From an uncultured Pseudomonadota bacterium (GTDB taxonomy: Bacteria; Pseudomonadota; Gammaproteobacteria; Burkholderiales; JALYOK01), in NCBI GenBank assembly GCA_902826775.1, contig CADEHE010000005.1:186001-250000 (forward strand): 64,000 bases of DNA, written 5' to 3'. Of the stretch, positions 35,606-43,962 are shown piece by piece. The position numbers were made by a program, and so were the translations under genes. Within the stretch, counting starts at the first letter, position 1. Each line of letters begins with the position of its first letter. The notes under the pieces are model-generated. The model searched no databases. It worked only from the letters and a program-made list of their open reading frames with translations, and had not been told where the DNA came from.

Positions 35606-36346
35606 TCATCGTGTCGGCATTCGGCCGTCGGTGCTGCTGACCGTATCGCGGGCGTAGTACATCTGAATGGTGTCGGAAATCACCCACAGAATATCGAGCT
35701 TGAACTGCAGAATCTCGAGGGCGCGCTGCTGCAACTCGCGCGTGTTGAAATAATCGAGCGTGACGCGCAGCGCTTGCTCGACATCTTTGCGCGCTTGCGT
35801 GATGCGGTTGCGAAAATACTGCAAACCATTCGGTTCAACCCATTTGTAATGCTCGGGCCACGTCGCCAGGCGGTTCTTGTGGATCTCCGGCGCGAACAAT
35901 TCGGTAAGCGAGGAGCAGATGGCTTCTTGCCACGGACGCTGACGCGCAAAGTTGACGTAAGCATCGACGGCGAAGCGCACGCCGGGCAACACGTGTTTGA
36001 GCGAAGTGACTTCTTCACGCTGCAGGCCTACCGCCTCGCCCAAGCGTATCCATGCCTCGATGCCACCGGGATCGTCGCCGTGGCCATCATGATCGGTGAT
36101 ACGCGTAATCCACTCGCGCCGCAACTCACGGTCCGGCAAATTCGACATGATTGCCGCATCTTTGAGCGGGATGCTGATCTGATAATAGAAGCGGTTCGCC
36201 ACCCAGCCGCGCAGCTGCTCGGGCGTGCATTTGCCCGCAGCCATCATCACGTTGAACGGGTGATAGATGTGGTACGCCTTGCCCTTGGCGCGAAGCTGTT
36301 GCTCGAATTCCTGTTTGTTCCAGGGGAGATTTTCTGCGATGCCCAT
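35606..36346 (-). CDS. pqqC: Pyrroloquinoline-quinone synthase PqqC
   Basis: 246 residues, normal length. The helical TenA/heme-oxygenase-like fold shows [49 protein letters not shown], and later [30 protein letters not shown] and [16 protein letters not shown]. It catalyses the last step, ring closure and eight-electron oxidation to PQQ with oxygen and no cofactor. Lies between pqqB and pqqD in the conserved order. Confidence 0.96.
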   Translation of the reverse strand: MGIAENLPWNKQEFEQQLRAKGKAYHIYHPFNVMMAAGKCTPEQLRGWVANRFYYQISIPLKDAAIMSNLPDRELRREWITRITDHDGHGDDPGGIEAWIRLGEAVGLQREEVTSLKHVLPGVRFAVDAYVNFARQRPWQEAICSSLTELFAPEIHKNRLATWPEHYKWVEPNGLQYFRNRITQARKDVEQALRVTLDYFNTRELQQRALEILQFKLDILWVISDTIQMYYARDTVSSTDGRMPTR

Positions 36347-36442
36347 AATCTATGTTCCGTTCGCCCTGCGCTAGTCGCAGGGCGCTAGTTAGTGTGGTTC
36401 GACAAGCTCACTACGAAGTCGCGCGGCACTTCGAACCCGCGC

Positions 36443-37354
36443 TCAGAATTCGATCTCCATTCCATCGTACGAAACTTCGATGCCTGCCGCGGTCAGTTGC
36501 GCGCGCTCCGGGCCATCCTCGTTCAAGATCGGATTAGTGTTATTGATGTGAATCAAAATTTTGCGCGGTTTGCTCAAGGGTTTGAGCGCTTCCATCATGC
36601 CGCCGGGACCGGACTGCGGCAGATGCCCCATGCTCAGCGCGGTTTTCGGCGCGATGCCCAGCGTCATCATTTCCTCGTCGGTCCACGTCGTGCCATCAAC
36701 CAGGAGGCAATCGGCGCTGGCCATCAGCGTCTTGACATGCGGCTCGATCTTGCCCAAGCCAGGCGAATAGAACAGTTTTTTGCCTTTGCCGTCTTCAACC
36801 ACCAAGCCGATATTGTCTCCCTCATGCGGATCATGCCGGTGCGGGGAGTAGGGCGGCGCTTTGCTCGAAATAGGTACGGGGGTAAAGCGCAAAGCCTCGA
36901 TCCCGGGAATCGTGAACGCGCCCGCGCGCAGGTCGATGCGTTGCCAATCGACTTTGCAGTAGTGATCGAGGATGTTGAAAATCGGATTGCCGGTGGTCAA
37001 GTCTTCTCTGACCATGTCGGTGCAGTAAATGCGCAGCGCTTTGGTGCCTTCACGCAGCATGAACAAACCGGTGGTGTGATCGATCTGGCTGTCCATCAGC
37101 ACAACGGCGGCAATGCCGGTGTCGCGAATCGACCGGCCTGGCTGAATCGCTGGCCACGCCTTTATTTGCGTGAGGATATCGGGCGAGGCGTTGAATAAAG
37201 CCCAACTGACGCCGTCGTTCGAGACCGCGATCGACGATTGCGTGCGCGCTTTGGCGCGCACCGAGCCGTCGCGGCTGCCTTTGCACATTGGGCAATTGCA
37301 GTTCCACTGGGGAAAGCCGCCGCCGGCGGCCGAGCCGAGAACGTGAATCTTCAT
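36443..37354 (-). CDS. pqqB: PQQ biosynthesis protein PqqB
   Basis: 303 residues, the usual length. A metallo-beta-lactamase fold whose motif is degenerate: [12 protein letters not shown] stands in place of the classic HxHx[11 protein letters not shown] zinc site lies near residue 20 and there is a C-terminal HINNTNPI segment. PqqB hydroxylates the cross-linked Glu-Tyr intermediate. First of the four enzymes after pqqA; a hairpin separates it from pqqA. Confidence 0.96.
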   Translation of the reverse strand: MKIHVLGSAAGGGFPQWNCNCPMCKGSRDGSVRAKARTQSSIAVSNDGVSWALFNASPDILTQIKAWPAIQPGRSIRDTGIAAVVLMDSQIDHTTGLFMLREGTKALRIYCTDMVREDLTTGNPIFNILDHYCKVDWQRIDLRAGAFTIPGIEALRFTPVPISSKAPPYSPHRHDPHEGDNIGLVVEDGKGKKLFYSPGLGKIEPHVKTLMASADCLLVDGTTWTDEEMMTLGIAPKTALSMGHLPQSGPGGMMEALKPLSKPRKILIHINNTNPILNEDGPERAQLTAAGIEVSYDGMEIEF

Positions 37355-37407
37355 ACGAGTGCGAATTGTAGGCTGTTAGCCTTTTGATTTTATTCTGATC
37401 AAACGAA

Positions 37408-37431
37408 AAGGGAGTCCCGTAGGACTCCCTT
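37408..37431 (-). terminator. Hairpin between pqqA and pqqB
   Basis: A perfect 10-bp stem (AAGGGAGTCC / GGACTCCCTT) with a 4-base loop. Read on the minus strand it is followed by TTTTCGTTT. It lies 25 bases after the pqqA stop. It should stop most transcripts after pqqA and let a minority continue into pqqBCDE, giving an excess of the PqqA peptide. Confidence 0.8.
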
Positions 37432-37455
37432 ATTCATCGGTTCGCTAAATAAAAT

Positions 37456-37530
37456 TTAGCGAGCAGCGATGTACATCGTCACTTCGAAGCCGAAGCGCAG
37501 ATCGGTAGCAGCTGGGGTGGTCCACTTCAT
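37456..37530 (-). CDS. pqqA: PQQ precursor peptide PqqA
   Basis: Only 24 residues, short enough to be missed by most gene finders. It begins [11 protein letters not shown] and carries Glu16 and Tyr20 in the FEVTMY motif, the two residues that are cross-linked and become PQQ. GAGGAGC stands eight bases before the ATG. An 8-bp stem (CGCTAAAT / ATTTAGCG, 37443-37461) overlaps the stop codon, and the terminator-like hairpin follows downstream. Start of the pqqABCDE operon, which lies divergent from the histidine kinase gene. Confidence 0.96.
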   Translation of the reverse strand: MKWTTPAATDLRFGFEVTMYIAAR

Positions 37531-37682
37531 AGTAATGCTCCTCGTGTGTTGTTGATCAAGTGAGAGCGGATACTCTCGCCCAATGTTGGATCACCGGATT
37601 TGGTTGTGCCACTTCCTGCGATCTGAAGCGCATTATGGGGATGGCGCGGGCGTGCCGAATCGGCCGGATCGCTCGACCTTGC

Positions 37683-37699
37683 CTCATGATTTTCATGAG
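37683..37699. promoter_or_regulatory. Inverted repeat in the pqqA / histidine-kinase divergent region
   Basis: CTCATGA-TTT-TCATGAG, perfect 7-bp arms. It lies about 150 bases upstream of pqqA and 114 bases upstream of the sensor kinase, in the 282-base region that must hold both promoters. A possible site for the NarL-type regulator of the same locus. Confidence 0.45.
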
Positions 37700-37812
37700 A
37701 TTTGACTCAATCTAAAGTCTGGCGCTGCAAACCGAGTACGCTGCGCAGAAGAATCGCTAACGCTTTGATTTAGAATCTTCCTGGCCTTTACTCCGACGAG
37801 ATCCACCGGGCG

Positions 37813-39237
37813 ATGTCGCTGCGCGCACGAATTAATCTATTGCTGACCTGCATTATGCTGGCGTTCGCCTGCGCGTTGGTCGTGATCGAAATCAACGATG
37901 CCCGGCAGTCGATTCGCGAAGAAGTGGAAGCGGCAACGCGGGTGAGCACACATCTGCTCGGCACCAACGTGCACATGCAGACGGTCGAGGCGATGGTCGA
38001 CTTCTTGACGCGCCTGGGCCGGGTGCGCGCCAATGACATCGAGCTGTTTGCACCCGACGGCAAGCGCTTGTATCGATCGCCACCGTCGATTTACAAAGTC
38101 GGACGCGAGGCGCCGCTTTGGTACGCGCGCCTAGTAACGCCCGATCTGCCGCCAGTCACCTTGCCGCTGCCTTACGGTTCGTTGGTGGTCACCCCGCATG
38201 TGTCGCGCGCGGTTCTGGATAATTGGGACGAACTGAATACGCTGCTGCTGTTGACGGCGGTCTTGCTGGTAGCGGTCAATGTGCTGGTTTTTTGGCTTGC
38301 GAGCCGTCTCGTGCTGCCGATAAAGGAAATCGTTGCAGGCTTGTCGCAGATGGAAAAAATGCAGTTCCACACGCGCTTACCCAAGTTTTCGCTGCCGGAA
38401 CTGGACGCCATCGGTTCTACGTTCAACCGCATGGCGCAGTCGGTCGAAGATGGCTTCGCCGCGCGCGAACGAGCCGAGCGTTCAGAGCTTGAACTGCGGG
38501 AGAACCGCGAGTTGGGGGCGCTGATTCAGCAGCATATCGAGGAAGAGCGGCGCAACCTGGCGCGCGAACTGCACGACGAACTGGGGCAGTCGGTGACGGC
38601 GGTGCGCACCATTGCAACTTCGATCGTCAACAAGAGCACGGACTCGGCGCCGGATGTTGCCGCCAGCGCTAAGACCATCGTCGATGTATCCGCGCAGATG
38701 TACGACGCCATGCACGGGATGGTGCGCAGGCTGCGGCCGGTGGCGCTCGATCTCGGCTTGGGCGATGCGCTACGAGATTTAGTGGCTTCTAACGAACAGC
38801 GCTATCCGCAGACCCATTTCAGCCTGCAGTTGGCAGGCGATCTGCAACAGCTGCCCGAGTCGATTAGCATCACGGCCTACCGAATTGCGCAGGAATGTCT
38901 GACCAATGTCGCGCGGCACGCTGGCGCAACGCGCGCGCTGGTGCGCGCCGCGCGTGTTGCGGCAACCGACGACAGCACGGACGATCAGCTTGAACTCGCG
39001 GTTATCGATGATGGCAAGGGCACCGTTGAGCAAGTGATGGACCGAGAGGGACATTTTGGCCTGCGCGGGATGCGCGAGCGGGCACAAGCGCTGGGCGGCA
39101 GCTTTGAAGTCAAGCAATCGCCTCTGCAGGGCGTGAGCATTTACGTGCGCTTGCCGCTCGGCGCCGCGCACGCAGCGGCGTTCGCCATTCCCGGCACGGA
39201 TGACGGCAAACGTGAGACCATCAGGCATGAGTCCTAA
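37813..39237 (+). CDS. NarL-type membrane sensor histidine kinase
   Basis: 474 residues. A first helix (about 8-26), a periplasmic sensor part (about 30-140), a second helix (about 143-164) and a HAMP linker precede the HisKA_3 dimerisation box with His254 in RNLARELHDELGQS. The ATPase domain follows (AYRIAQECLTNVARHAGA, LAVIDDGKG and GLRGMRERAQALGG). Its response regulator overlaps the gene end. The pair lies divergent from pqqA, and similar kinases control PQQ-dependent alcohol oxidation in other Proteobacteria (for example FlhS or the Era/Erb sensors), so a link to PQQ enzymes is likely but unproven. Confidence 0.9.
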   Translation: MSLRARINLLLTCIMLAFACALVVIEINDARQSIREEVEAATRVSTHLLGTNVHMQTVEAMVDFLTRLGRVRANDIELFAPDGKRLYRSPPSIYKVGREAPLWYARLVTPDLPPVTLPLPYGSLVVTPHVSRAVLDNWDELNTLLLLTAVLLVAVNVLVFWLASRLVLPIKEIVAGLSQMEKMQFHTRLPKFSLPELDAIGSTFNRMAQSVEDGFAARERAERSELELRENRELGALIQQHIEEERRNLARELHDELGQSVTAVRTIATSIVNKSTDSAPDVAASAKTIVDVSAQMYDAMHGMVRRLRPVALDLGLGDALRDLVASNEQRYPQTHFSLQLAGDLQQLPESISITAYRIAQECLTNVARHAGATRALVRAARVAATDDSTDDQLELAVIDDGKGTVEQVMDREGHFGLRGMRERAQALGGSFEVKQSPLQGVSIYVRLPLGAAHAAAFAIPGTDDGKRETIRHES

Positions 39238-39871
39238 TCCGATCAAGGTAATGCTCGCGGATGACCATGCCGTCGTGCGCATGGGTTTTCGGCTGCTGCT
39301 CGAGGGCACCAACGATATCAAAGTAGTGGCGCAGGCCGAGAGCGGCGAAGACGCAATTAAACAGTATCCAAGTGTCAACCCCGACGTCGTCGTCATGGAC
39401 ATTTCCATGCCGGGGATCGGCGGCTTGGAGGCGTTAACGCGCATCCTGTCGCACAACCCGAACGCGCGCATTCTGGTGTTGTCCGCTCACGAAGATACGA
39501 TTCATCCCAAGCGGGCGCTCAAATCCGGCGCGGCGGGCTTTCTGTCCAAGCGCAGCGCTGCGGAGCAATTAATCGCCGCGATACGCCAGGTGGCCTCGGG
39601 CAAGACTTTTCTCGATCCGCATGTGGCCCAGGAGCTTGCAGTGCAGCAACTCACCGGCGAGCAAGATCCGGTCGAGGTGTTGTCGGAGAAAGAGTTCAAA
39701 GTGTTCATGCGGCTGGCGCAGGGGCAATCAGTCAACGACATTGCTAAAGAAATGTTCTTGAGCCCGCGCACCGTCGGCACCCATCTCTACAACATCAAGC
39801 AAAAGCTGAACGCCGGCAATCAGGCCGAGCTGGCACTCATTGCCATGCGTAGCGGCTTGCTTACCAAGTGA
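39227..39871 (+). CDS. NarL/LuxR-type response regulator
   Basis: 214 residues from the ATG at 39227, overlapping the kinase gene by 11 bases; an in-frame start nine codons earlier lies inside the kinase gene. Receiver domain residues 7-120, with phospho-acceptor Asp58 in VVVMDISMPG. The C-terminal LuxR-type helix-turn-helix lies at about 147-210 (LSEKEFKVFMRLAQGQSVNDIAKEMFLSPRTVGTHLYNIKQKL). Regulates transcription after phosphorylation by the adjacent kinase. Confidence 0.92.
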   Translation: MSPNPIKVMLADDHAVVRMGFRLLLEGTNDIKVVAQAESGEDAIKQYPSVNPDVVVMDISMPGIGGLEALTRILSHNPNARILVLSAHEDTIHPKRALKSGAAGFLSKRSAAEQLIAAIRQVASGKTFLDPHVAQELAVQQLTGEQDPVEVLSEKEFKVFMRLAQGQSVNDIAKEMFLSPRTVGTHLYNIKQKLNAGNQAELALIAMRSGLLTK

Positions 39872-39989
39872 GCCGCTTGGACGCGGCTCCGTTACCGTAG
39901 CGTTGCGGCCCTGCCGAAGTAGTGGGTCATCGGCGCAGGCCGGGATCGCGGCGCGAAGCGGACCGCAGATAACTGGAGAGGCTTAGACA

Positions 39990-40646
39990 ATGATGAAACT
40001 ATGCGGTTTCCCAGTCAGCAACTACTACAACAAGGTCAAACTGGCGCTGCTGGAGAAAGACATCGCGTTTCAGGAAGAAAAGGTGTTTCCCGCGCAAAGC
40101 GAAGCTTTCCTGGCGCGCTCACCCATGGGCAAGGTGCCCTTTCTCGACATTGGCGGCCAGAGCATCGCCGAATCGCAGGTGCTGATCGAGTACCTTGAAG
40201 ACGCCTATCCGGCGCTGCCTTTGTATCCTTCGGATCCGATACAGCGCGCCAAATGCCGGGAGCTGATTCAGTTCATCGAGCTGCACCTCGAGTTGCCTGC
40301 CCGCACCCTGTATTCGCAGGCGTTCTTCGGCGGCAAGGTGAGCGACGAAACACGAGCCCGGGCAGCGGATGCACTCAAGCGCGGGGCCAGCGCGTTCGGC
40401 CGGTTGGTTAAATTCGCCCCGTATGTGGCCGGGACAACTTTTACCTACGCCGATTGCGCCGCCTATTTCCACCTGCCGGTAATTGCGCGCGCCAGCAAAG
40501 CGGTGCTGGGCGAGGACGCGATCGCCGATCTCGCACCGCCGCGCGCATACCTCGATATGATGAAGCAGCGGCCGCATGTGCAGCGCATCGACGCGGAGCG
40601 CACCGCTGGCGCCCAGGAATTCATGGAGTATGTTTCCAAGAGATAG
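39990..40646 (+). CDS. Glutathione S-transferase family protein
   Basis: 218 residues. The N-terminal thioredoxin fold (MKLCGFPVSNYYNKVKLALLEKDIAFQEEKVF) carries the conserved SMGKVPFLDIGG-type cis-proline (here SPMGKVPFLD), and the helical C-terminal domain follows. Binds glutathione; substrate unknown. Preceded by a ribosome site GGAGAGG and not closely linked to neighbours, though it lies just after the kinase-regulator pair. Confidence 0.88.
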   Translation: MMKLCGFPVSNYYNKVKLALLEKDIAFQEEKVFPAQSEAFLARSPMGKVPFLDIGGQSIAESQVLIEYLEDAYPALPLYPSDPIQRAKCRELIQFIELHLELPARTLYSQAFFGGKVSDETRARAADALKRGASAFGRLVKFAPYVAGTTFTYADCAAYFHLPVIARASKAVLGEDAIADLAPPRAYLDMMKQRPHVQRIDAERTAGAQEFMEYVSKR

Positions 40647-40696
40647 GATCGATGCCATAGACAGGCATCTACCTACGCAAGTATCGCGGCAGTGCG

Positions 40697-40972
40697 CTAT
40701 TTCAGGCGCTTGCTGTCGGCCAGTATCTGATCGACCCCCGTCTCGCTCCCGATAACCTTGCTCGGCCGGAAGCCGTGGTCCACCAATCTTTTGATTTTGC
40801 GCAGGCGCTCGACTTGCTCCAAGCTGTAGCGCCGGTCGCCGCGGGCGTCGCGATCCGGCACCGGGAACCCGTAGCGACGCTCCCATGCCCGCAAAGTGTC
40901 TTTGCTGAGTCCTGTCTCACGCTCCACCGCGCTTATTGTTAATAACTGCGGGTCCCCAGCTTTGGTTGGCAT
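40697..40972 (-). CDS. MerR-type DNA-binding protein without effector domain
   Basis: 91 residues from the ATG complementary to 40970-40972; an in-frame start 15 codons earlier is possible. The MerR winged helix is clear (ISAVERETGLSKDTLRAWERRYGFPVPDRDARGDRRYSLEQVERLRKIKRLVDHGFRP). The RYGFP..DR..G.RRYS wording resembles the N-terminus of LitR/CarH-type photoreceptors, yet the B12-binding domain is absent: the frame ends 15 residues after the HTH (QILADSKRLK). Either a natural single-domain regulator or a truncated one. Confidence 0.8.
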   Translation of the reverse strand: MPTKAGDPQLLTISAVERETGLSKDTLRAWERRYGFPVPDRDARGDRRYSLEQVERLRKIKRLVDHGFRPSKVIGSETGVDQILADSKRLK

Positions 40973-41152
40973 TCGAATGGTTTGCTTTCTCTCTTCAATG
41001 ACACGCACGCGGTGCACCGCCGAGGGCTAGGAATACAGCAGCGTTGCCGTCAGCGCAAGTTTTGTCAAAGCGAGCAACGGCCGCGGCCGCAGCAACGATT
41101 TGCCATACTACGCTCGGCGCCGAGCGGAACGCAACGTTGCGCGACCGGGTGT

Positions 41153-41941
41153 CTATTGCAATTTATTGGCGTTTACGCTGGGCCGCCACGCGAGCAAGCG
41201 CTTCTCGGCCCGGGTCACGACATGGTCGAGCGCCAATGCGCACAACGTCAGCACGACAATGCCGGCCAGCACAGTGTTCATGTCCAGCGCGCCTTCGGCT
41301 TGTTGTATCAGATAGCCGACACCTTGGGCGGAGCCGAGATACTCGCCGACAACGGCACCAACGAAAGCCATGCCGACGGCGCTGTGCAAGCTGGAGAACA
41401 CCCAACTCGTCGCCGACGGCAGAAACACATAGCGCAACAGTTGAGCGCGCGAGGCGCCGAGAATGCGCGCGTTGGCGAGCACCGTGGGGCTGACGTCCTT
41501 GACGCCTTGGTAGACGTTGAAAAACACGATAAAGAACACCAGCGTGACGCCCAGCGCGACTTTTGACCAGATGCCGAGTCCGAACCACAAAGCAAAGATC
41601 GGCGCCAGGATGACGCGCGGCATCGCATTGACCGCTTTGATGTAGGGATCGAGCAGCGCCGCCGCGAACGGACTGAGTGCCAGCCACAGTCCCATCGCCA
41701 AACCGAGCGCGCTGCCGACAGCGAAGCTCAACAGCGTTTCTACGAGCGTGACGGCCAAATGCTTGTAGATACCCCCTCGCGCGAACCAATCATAGACTTT
41801 GGCAAACACAGCGGCGGGCTTACCGAAAAAAAACGACGGCAAAATCTCTGCGGCAGTGAGCAGATGCCAAAGTGCGATTAGGGCCAGCAGCAAAGCGAGC
41901 TGGTAGGGCCACAAGCGGGGCGTGCGCACGGGGCGAGTCAT
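41153..41941 (-). CDS. ABC transporter permease of the NitT/TauT (SsuC-like) type
   Basis: 262 residues with about six helices. EAA loop DVSPTVLANARILGASRAQLLRYVFLPSATSWVFS near residues 152-186 is typical of SsuC/TauC permeases; other landmarks are ALWFGLGIWSKVALG and GMAFVGAVVGEYLGSAQGVGYLI. No ATPase or binding protein is adjacent. A matching ATPase and binding protein without a permease lie on the same strand at 50.7-52.6 kb, nine kilobases upstream. They probably form one transporter split by other genes. Confidence 0.85.
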   Translation of the reverse strand: MTRPVRTPRLWPYQLALLLALIALWHLLTAAEILPSFFFGKPAAVFAKVYDWFARGGIYKHLAVTLVETLLSFAVGSALGLAMGLWLALSPFAAALLDPYIKAVNAMPRVILAPIFALWFGLGIWSKVALGVTLVFFIVFFNVYQGVKDVSPTVLANARILGASRAQLLRYVFLPSATSWVFSSLHSAVGMAFVGAVVGEYLGSAQGVGYLIQQAEGALDMNTVLAGIVVLTLCALALDHVVTRAEKRLLAWRPSVNANKLQ

Positions 41942-42041
41942 GCCGCATTCTAAAGCGCACGGCGAATGCGGCGAAAGTGCTTAGCGCTACCGCGGCGGTG
42001 CGTAGCCTTAGCCCTACGACGCCTGGTGCGCCGCCTGCCGG

Positions 42042-42536
42042 CTAAAACACCCCGAGCGCCAGACCAGCGGCCAGCGTTGCCCCTAAATCGGAACAGCGCT
42101 GAAGATCTTCGGGCGCGATGCGCTTGCGCGCCAGGATCGCCTCGGGCGTTTGCGCGTTGGTGCAGACGATCAGCGGCTCGGCGCATTTCTTCAAGCGCCA
42201 ACCGGTGCAAATGCGCTCGATTTGCCGCGCGGCGTTGGCGCCGTCGCTGCCAGCGCAGATCATTGCCGCGTAGGGACGGGCAACGATACGGCCAAGGGCA
42301 GGATAGTAGGTGCGATCGAAGAAGTCTTTCATCACGCCGGCCAGCGCGGCGAGATTTTCCGGCGCAGCGAATAAGTAGCCGTCGCTCGACAGCAGATCGT
42401 CCGCTTGCGCGGCGGCGGCATGTAGCAAGCGCACCCGTACCTGTCCATCGTGTGTCGCGGATCGCGCAGCAGCTTCCGCCATCTGCTGGGCGCCGCCCGT
42501 GACGGAATGAAATACGATTAAAAGGGTTCTCGGCAT
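42042..42536 (-). CDS. Flavodoxin-like NAD(P)H-dependent oxidoreductase
   Basis: 164 residues from the ATG complementary to 42534-42536 (an upstream start adds 18 unlikely residues). N-terminal FMN-phosphate loop HSVTGGAQQMAEAAA; then YLFAAPENLAALAGVMKDFFDRTYYPALGRIVARPYA, the pattern of flavodoxin/WrbA-like quinone reductases; C-terminus CAEPLIVCTN. Cytoplasmic electron transfer; partner unknown. Lies between the orphan permease and the integrase-like gene on the same strand. Confidence 0.75.
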   Translation of the reverse strand: MPRTLLIVFHSVTGGAQQMAEAAARSATHDGQVRVRLLHAAAAQADDLLSSDGYLFAAPENLAALAGVMKDFFDRTYYPALGRIVARPYAAMICAGSDGANAARQIERICTGWRLKKCAEPLIVCTNAQTPEAILARKRIAPEDLQRCSDLGATLAAGLALGVF

Positions 42537-42749
42537 CGGCGTGTACGGCGCGGGCGCCGCGGCATTGAGGATCACACAGCTTCGTGACAAGGCGAATTAG
42601 TATCTCGTCATTCCCGCGGGCGGGAATCAATAGCTCTCTGACTAAGCCGCATGGGTGTCCGCATTCACTGCGACGCCACGCTACATAGATTGTGCATCTC
42701 GCGACCATTATCGCATCGCCGACCGATCTCCCGTCGGCGAGCCATGCGA

Positions 42750-43631
42750 CTAGCGCTGCGGCTGCAACAGATCCAGCGGGCGCGCGCCTGCGACGCGCGG
42801 ATCGCTGCGGATACGAGTTTGGCGGTAGTCCTCTACCCATGCGTCGAGCAAACGCTGCAGCCGTTCACGGTCGAGATCCTGCTGCTTGATCAATTCCGCC
42901 GCCCCGAGCGCGGCCAGTAGGAGCGCGCGCGCCCGCGCTAGAGGCGCGGTCAAGTGCTTGGCGCCGCGATATGCGAGGCGATGTTCAATGCAGTGCTTGG
43001 TCAAATAGCAGCCGAAAGCGTGTTGCGCGCTGCCGCAGTACTGCGGCGCGGTGCTGGTGTTAATACAGCGCACCGGCCAGCCTTGTTGCTCGTAGTAGGG
43101 CAGCGCTTGTTGCTCGAGAAGTTCAATCGCCGCGGTCGCGCTATTGTGTTGGTGCGCGAGCACGTGACAGTAGTGGCTGTAGCTATCGACGATCAAGTGT
43201 ACGTACAGCGTTCGCGCGCCGCGGCGCGTGATGGGCATGCAGTCTTGCGCCAACAATTGACCGGGCTGCGTTGCCGCCGGTTGCTGCTCGGAAAACCACG
43301 GGTTAAAGCGCGCGATTTCGAGCGTTTGCTCGCGGCCTACGTTCAGGTGATGTTCCTGCACCAAGCGCTCGAGTGCTGCTGCGCGTTCGCGCCGCGACCC
43401 GAGTTGGCGCTGAATCAGAATTTTCTGTACCGTGGGCGAACTGATGTGGATAGCCTGTGCCTGCAATTCACGCGCCAGTCTTACGCAGCCCCACGCCGGA
43501 TGTTCGAGACACAGCGCCAAGATGCGCTGCGCCACCCAGGCCGGCGTGGTGAGAGGGTGTTTTGCGGCAACGCGTTCAGTCTGCGCGCTGGCGGTTGCGT
43601 TGGGCTCGATTTGCGGCGCGTCGTCGTGCAC
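42750..43631 (-). CDS. Integrase-like (IS481-type) protein, likely catalytically dead
   Basis: 293 residues. An N-terminal helix-turn-helix (TTPAWVAQRILALCLEHPAWGCVRLARELQA and TVQKILIQRQLGSRRER) precedes an rve-type integrase core. The first Asp is kept in LLAQDCMPI. The second site, usually T-D-N-G-x-E-F, reads NTSTAPQYCG, and the usual Glu region (NG-x-x-E-R) reads TAPLARARALLLAALG. So two of three DDE acids are missing. No terminal inverted repeats were seen. It sits 21 bases after fmdB on the same strand, so it may be a domesticated regulator of the amide operon rather than an insertion sequence. Confidence 0.65.
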   Translation of the reverse strand: MHDDAPQIEPNATASAQTERVAAKHPLTTPAWVAQRILALCLEHPAWGCVRLARELQAQAIHISSPTVQKILIQRQLGSRRERAAALERLVQEHHLNVGREQTLEIARFNPWFSEQQPAATQPGQLLAQDCMPITRRGARTLYVHLIVDSYSHYCHVLAHQHNSATAAIELLEQQALPYYEQQGWPVRCINTSTAPQYCGSAQHAFGCYLTKHCIEHRLAYRGAKHLTAPLARARALLLAALGAAELIKQQDLDRERLQRLLDAWVEDYRQTRIRSDPRVAGARPLDLLQPQR

Positions 43632-43652
43632 GGCTAACGCGTGACGAACATG

Positions 43653-43943
43653 CTAAGTGCCGCAATACGAGCAATTCTTGCCGGCGCAAACGTGCAGCAC
43701 GTTGCTGCTCTGGCTGGTGCTGCGCGTGCCCGGCCCGCGAATCGTCGCTCCAGCCAGGCGTTGCGCGTGCGATTGCGGTGCCCAGCCGGCCTGGCAGACG
43801 ATACCGGCGACGTTCGTTTGCGATAGTTCCACCTGCGCCGCGCTCTGGCAGCTGGGGCACTGAGCGGCATGGCGATTTGATACAGCACGAATCGCCTCGA
43901 ATTGCACATCGCAACGCGCGCAAGAGTAGTCGTAGATTGGCAT
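43653..43943 (-). CDS. fmdB: FmdB-family zinc-ribbon protein
   Basis: 96 residues starting MPIYDYSCARCDVQFE, the usual FmdB start, with the zinc ribbon CARC...CPSC at about residues 8-40 and a second CAGKNCSYC group at the very C-terminus. FmdB is the putative regulator or accessory of formamidase and is found right after fmdA in methylotrophs. Follows fmdA by 19 bases. Confidence 0.88.
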   Translation of the reverse strand: MPIYDYSCARCDVQFEAIRAVSNRHAAQCPSCQSAAQVELSQTNVAGIVCQAGWAPQSHAQRLAGATIRGPGTRSTSQSSNVLHVCAGKNCSYCGT

Positions 43944-43962
43944 CGATGTTCTCCTGGCCCGT

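Noticed and set aside
37546..37640. Possible sigma-54 promoter (TGGCAC) upstream of pqqA
   Set aside because: A TGGCAC-like -24 box exists on the minus strand, but no GC-containing -12 element lies at the required spacing.
42750..43631. Active insertion sequence at 42.7-43.6 kb
   Set aside because: The integrase core lacks two of three catalytic acids, and I found no terminal inverted repeats or target duplication around it.
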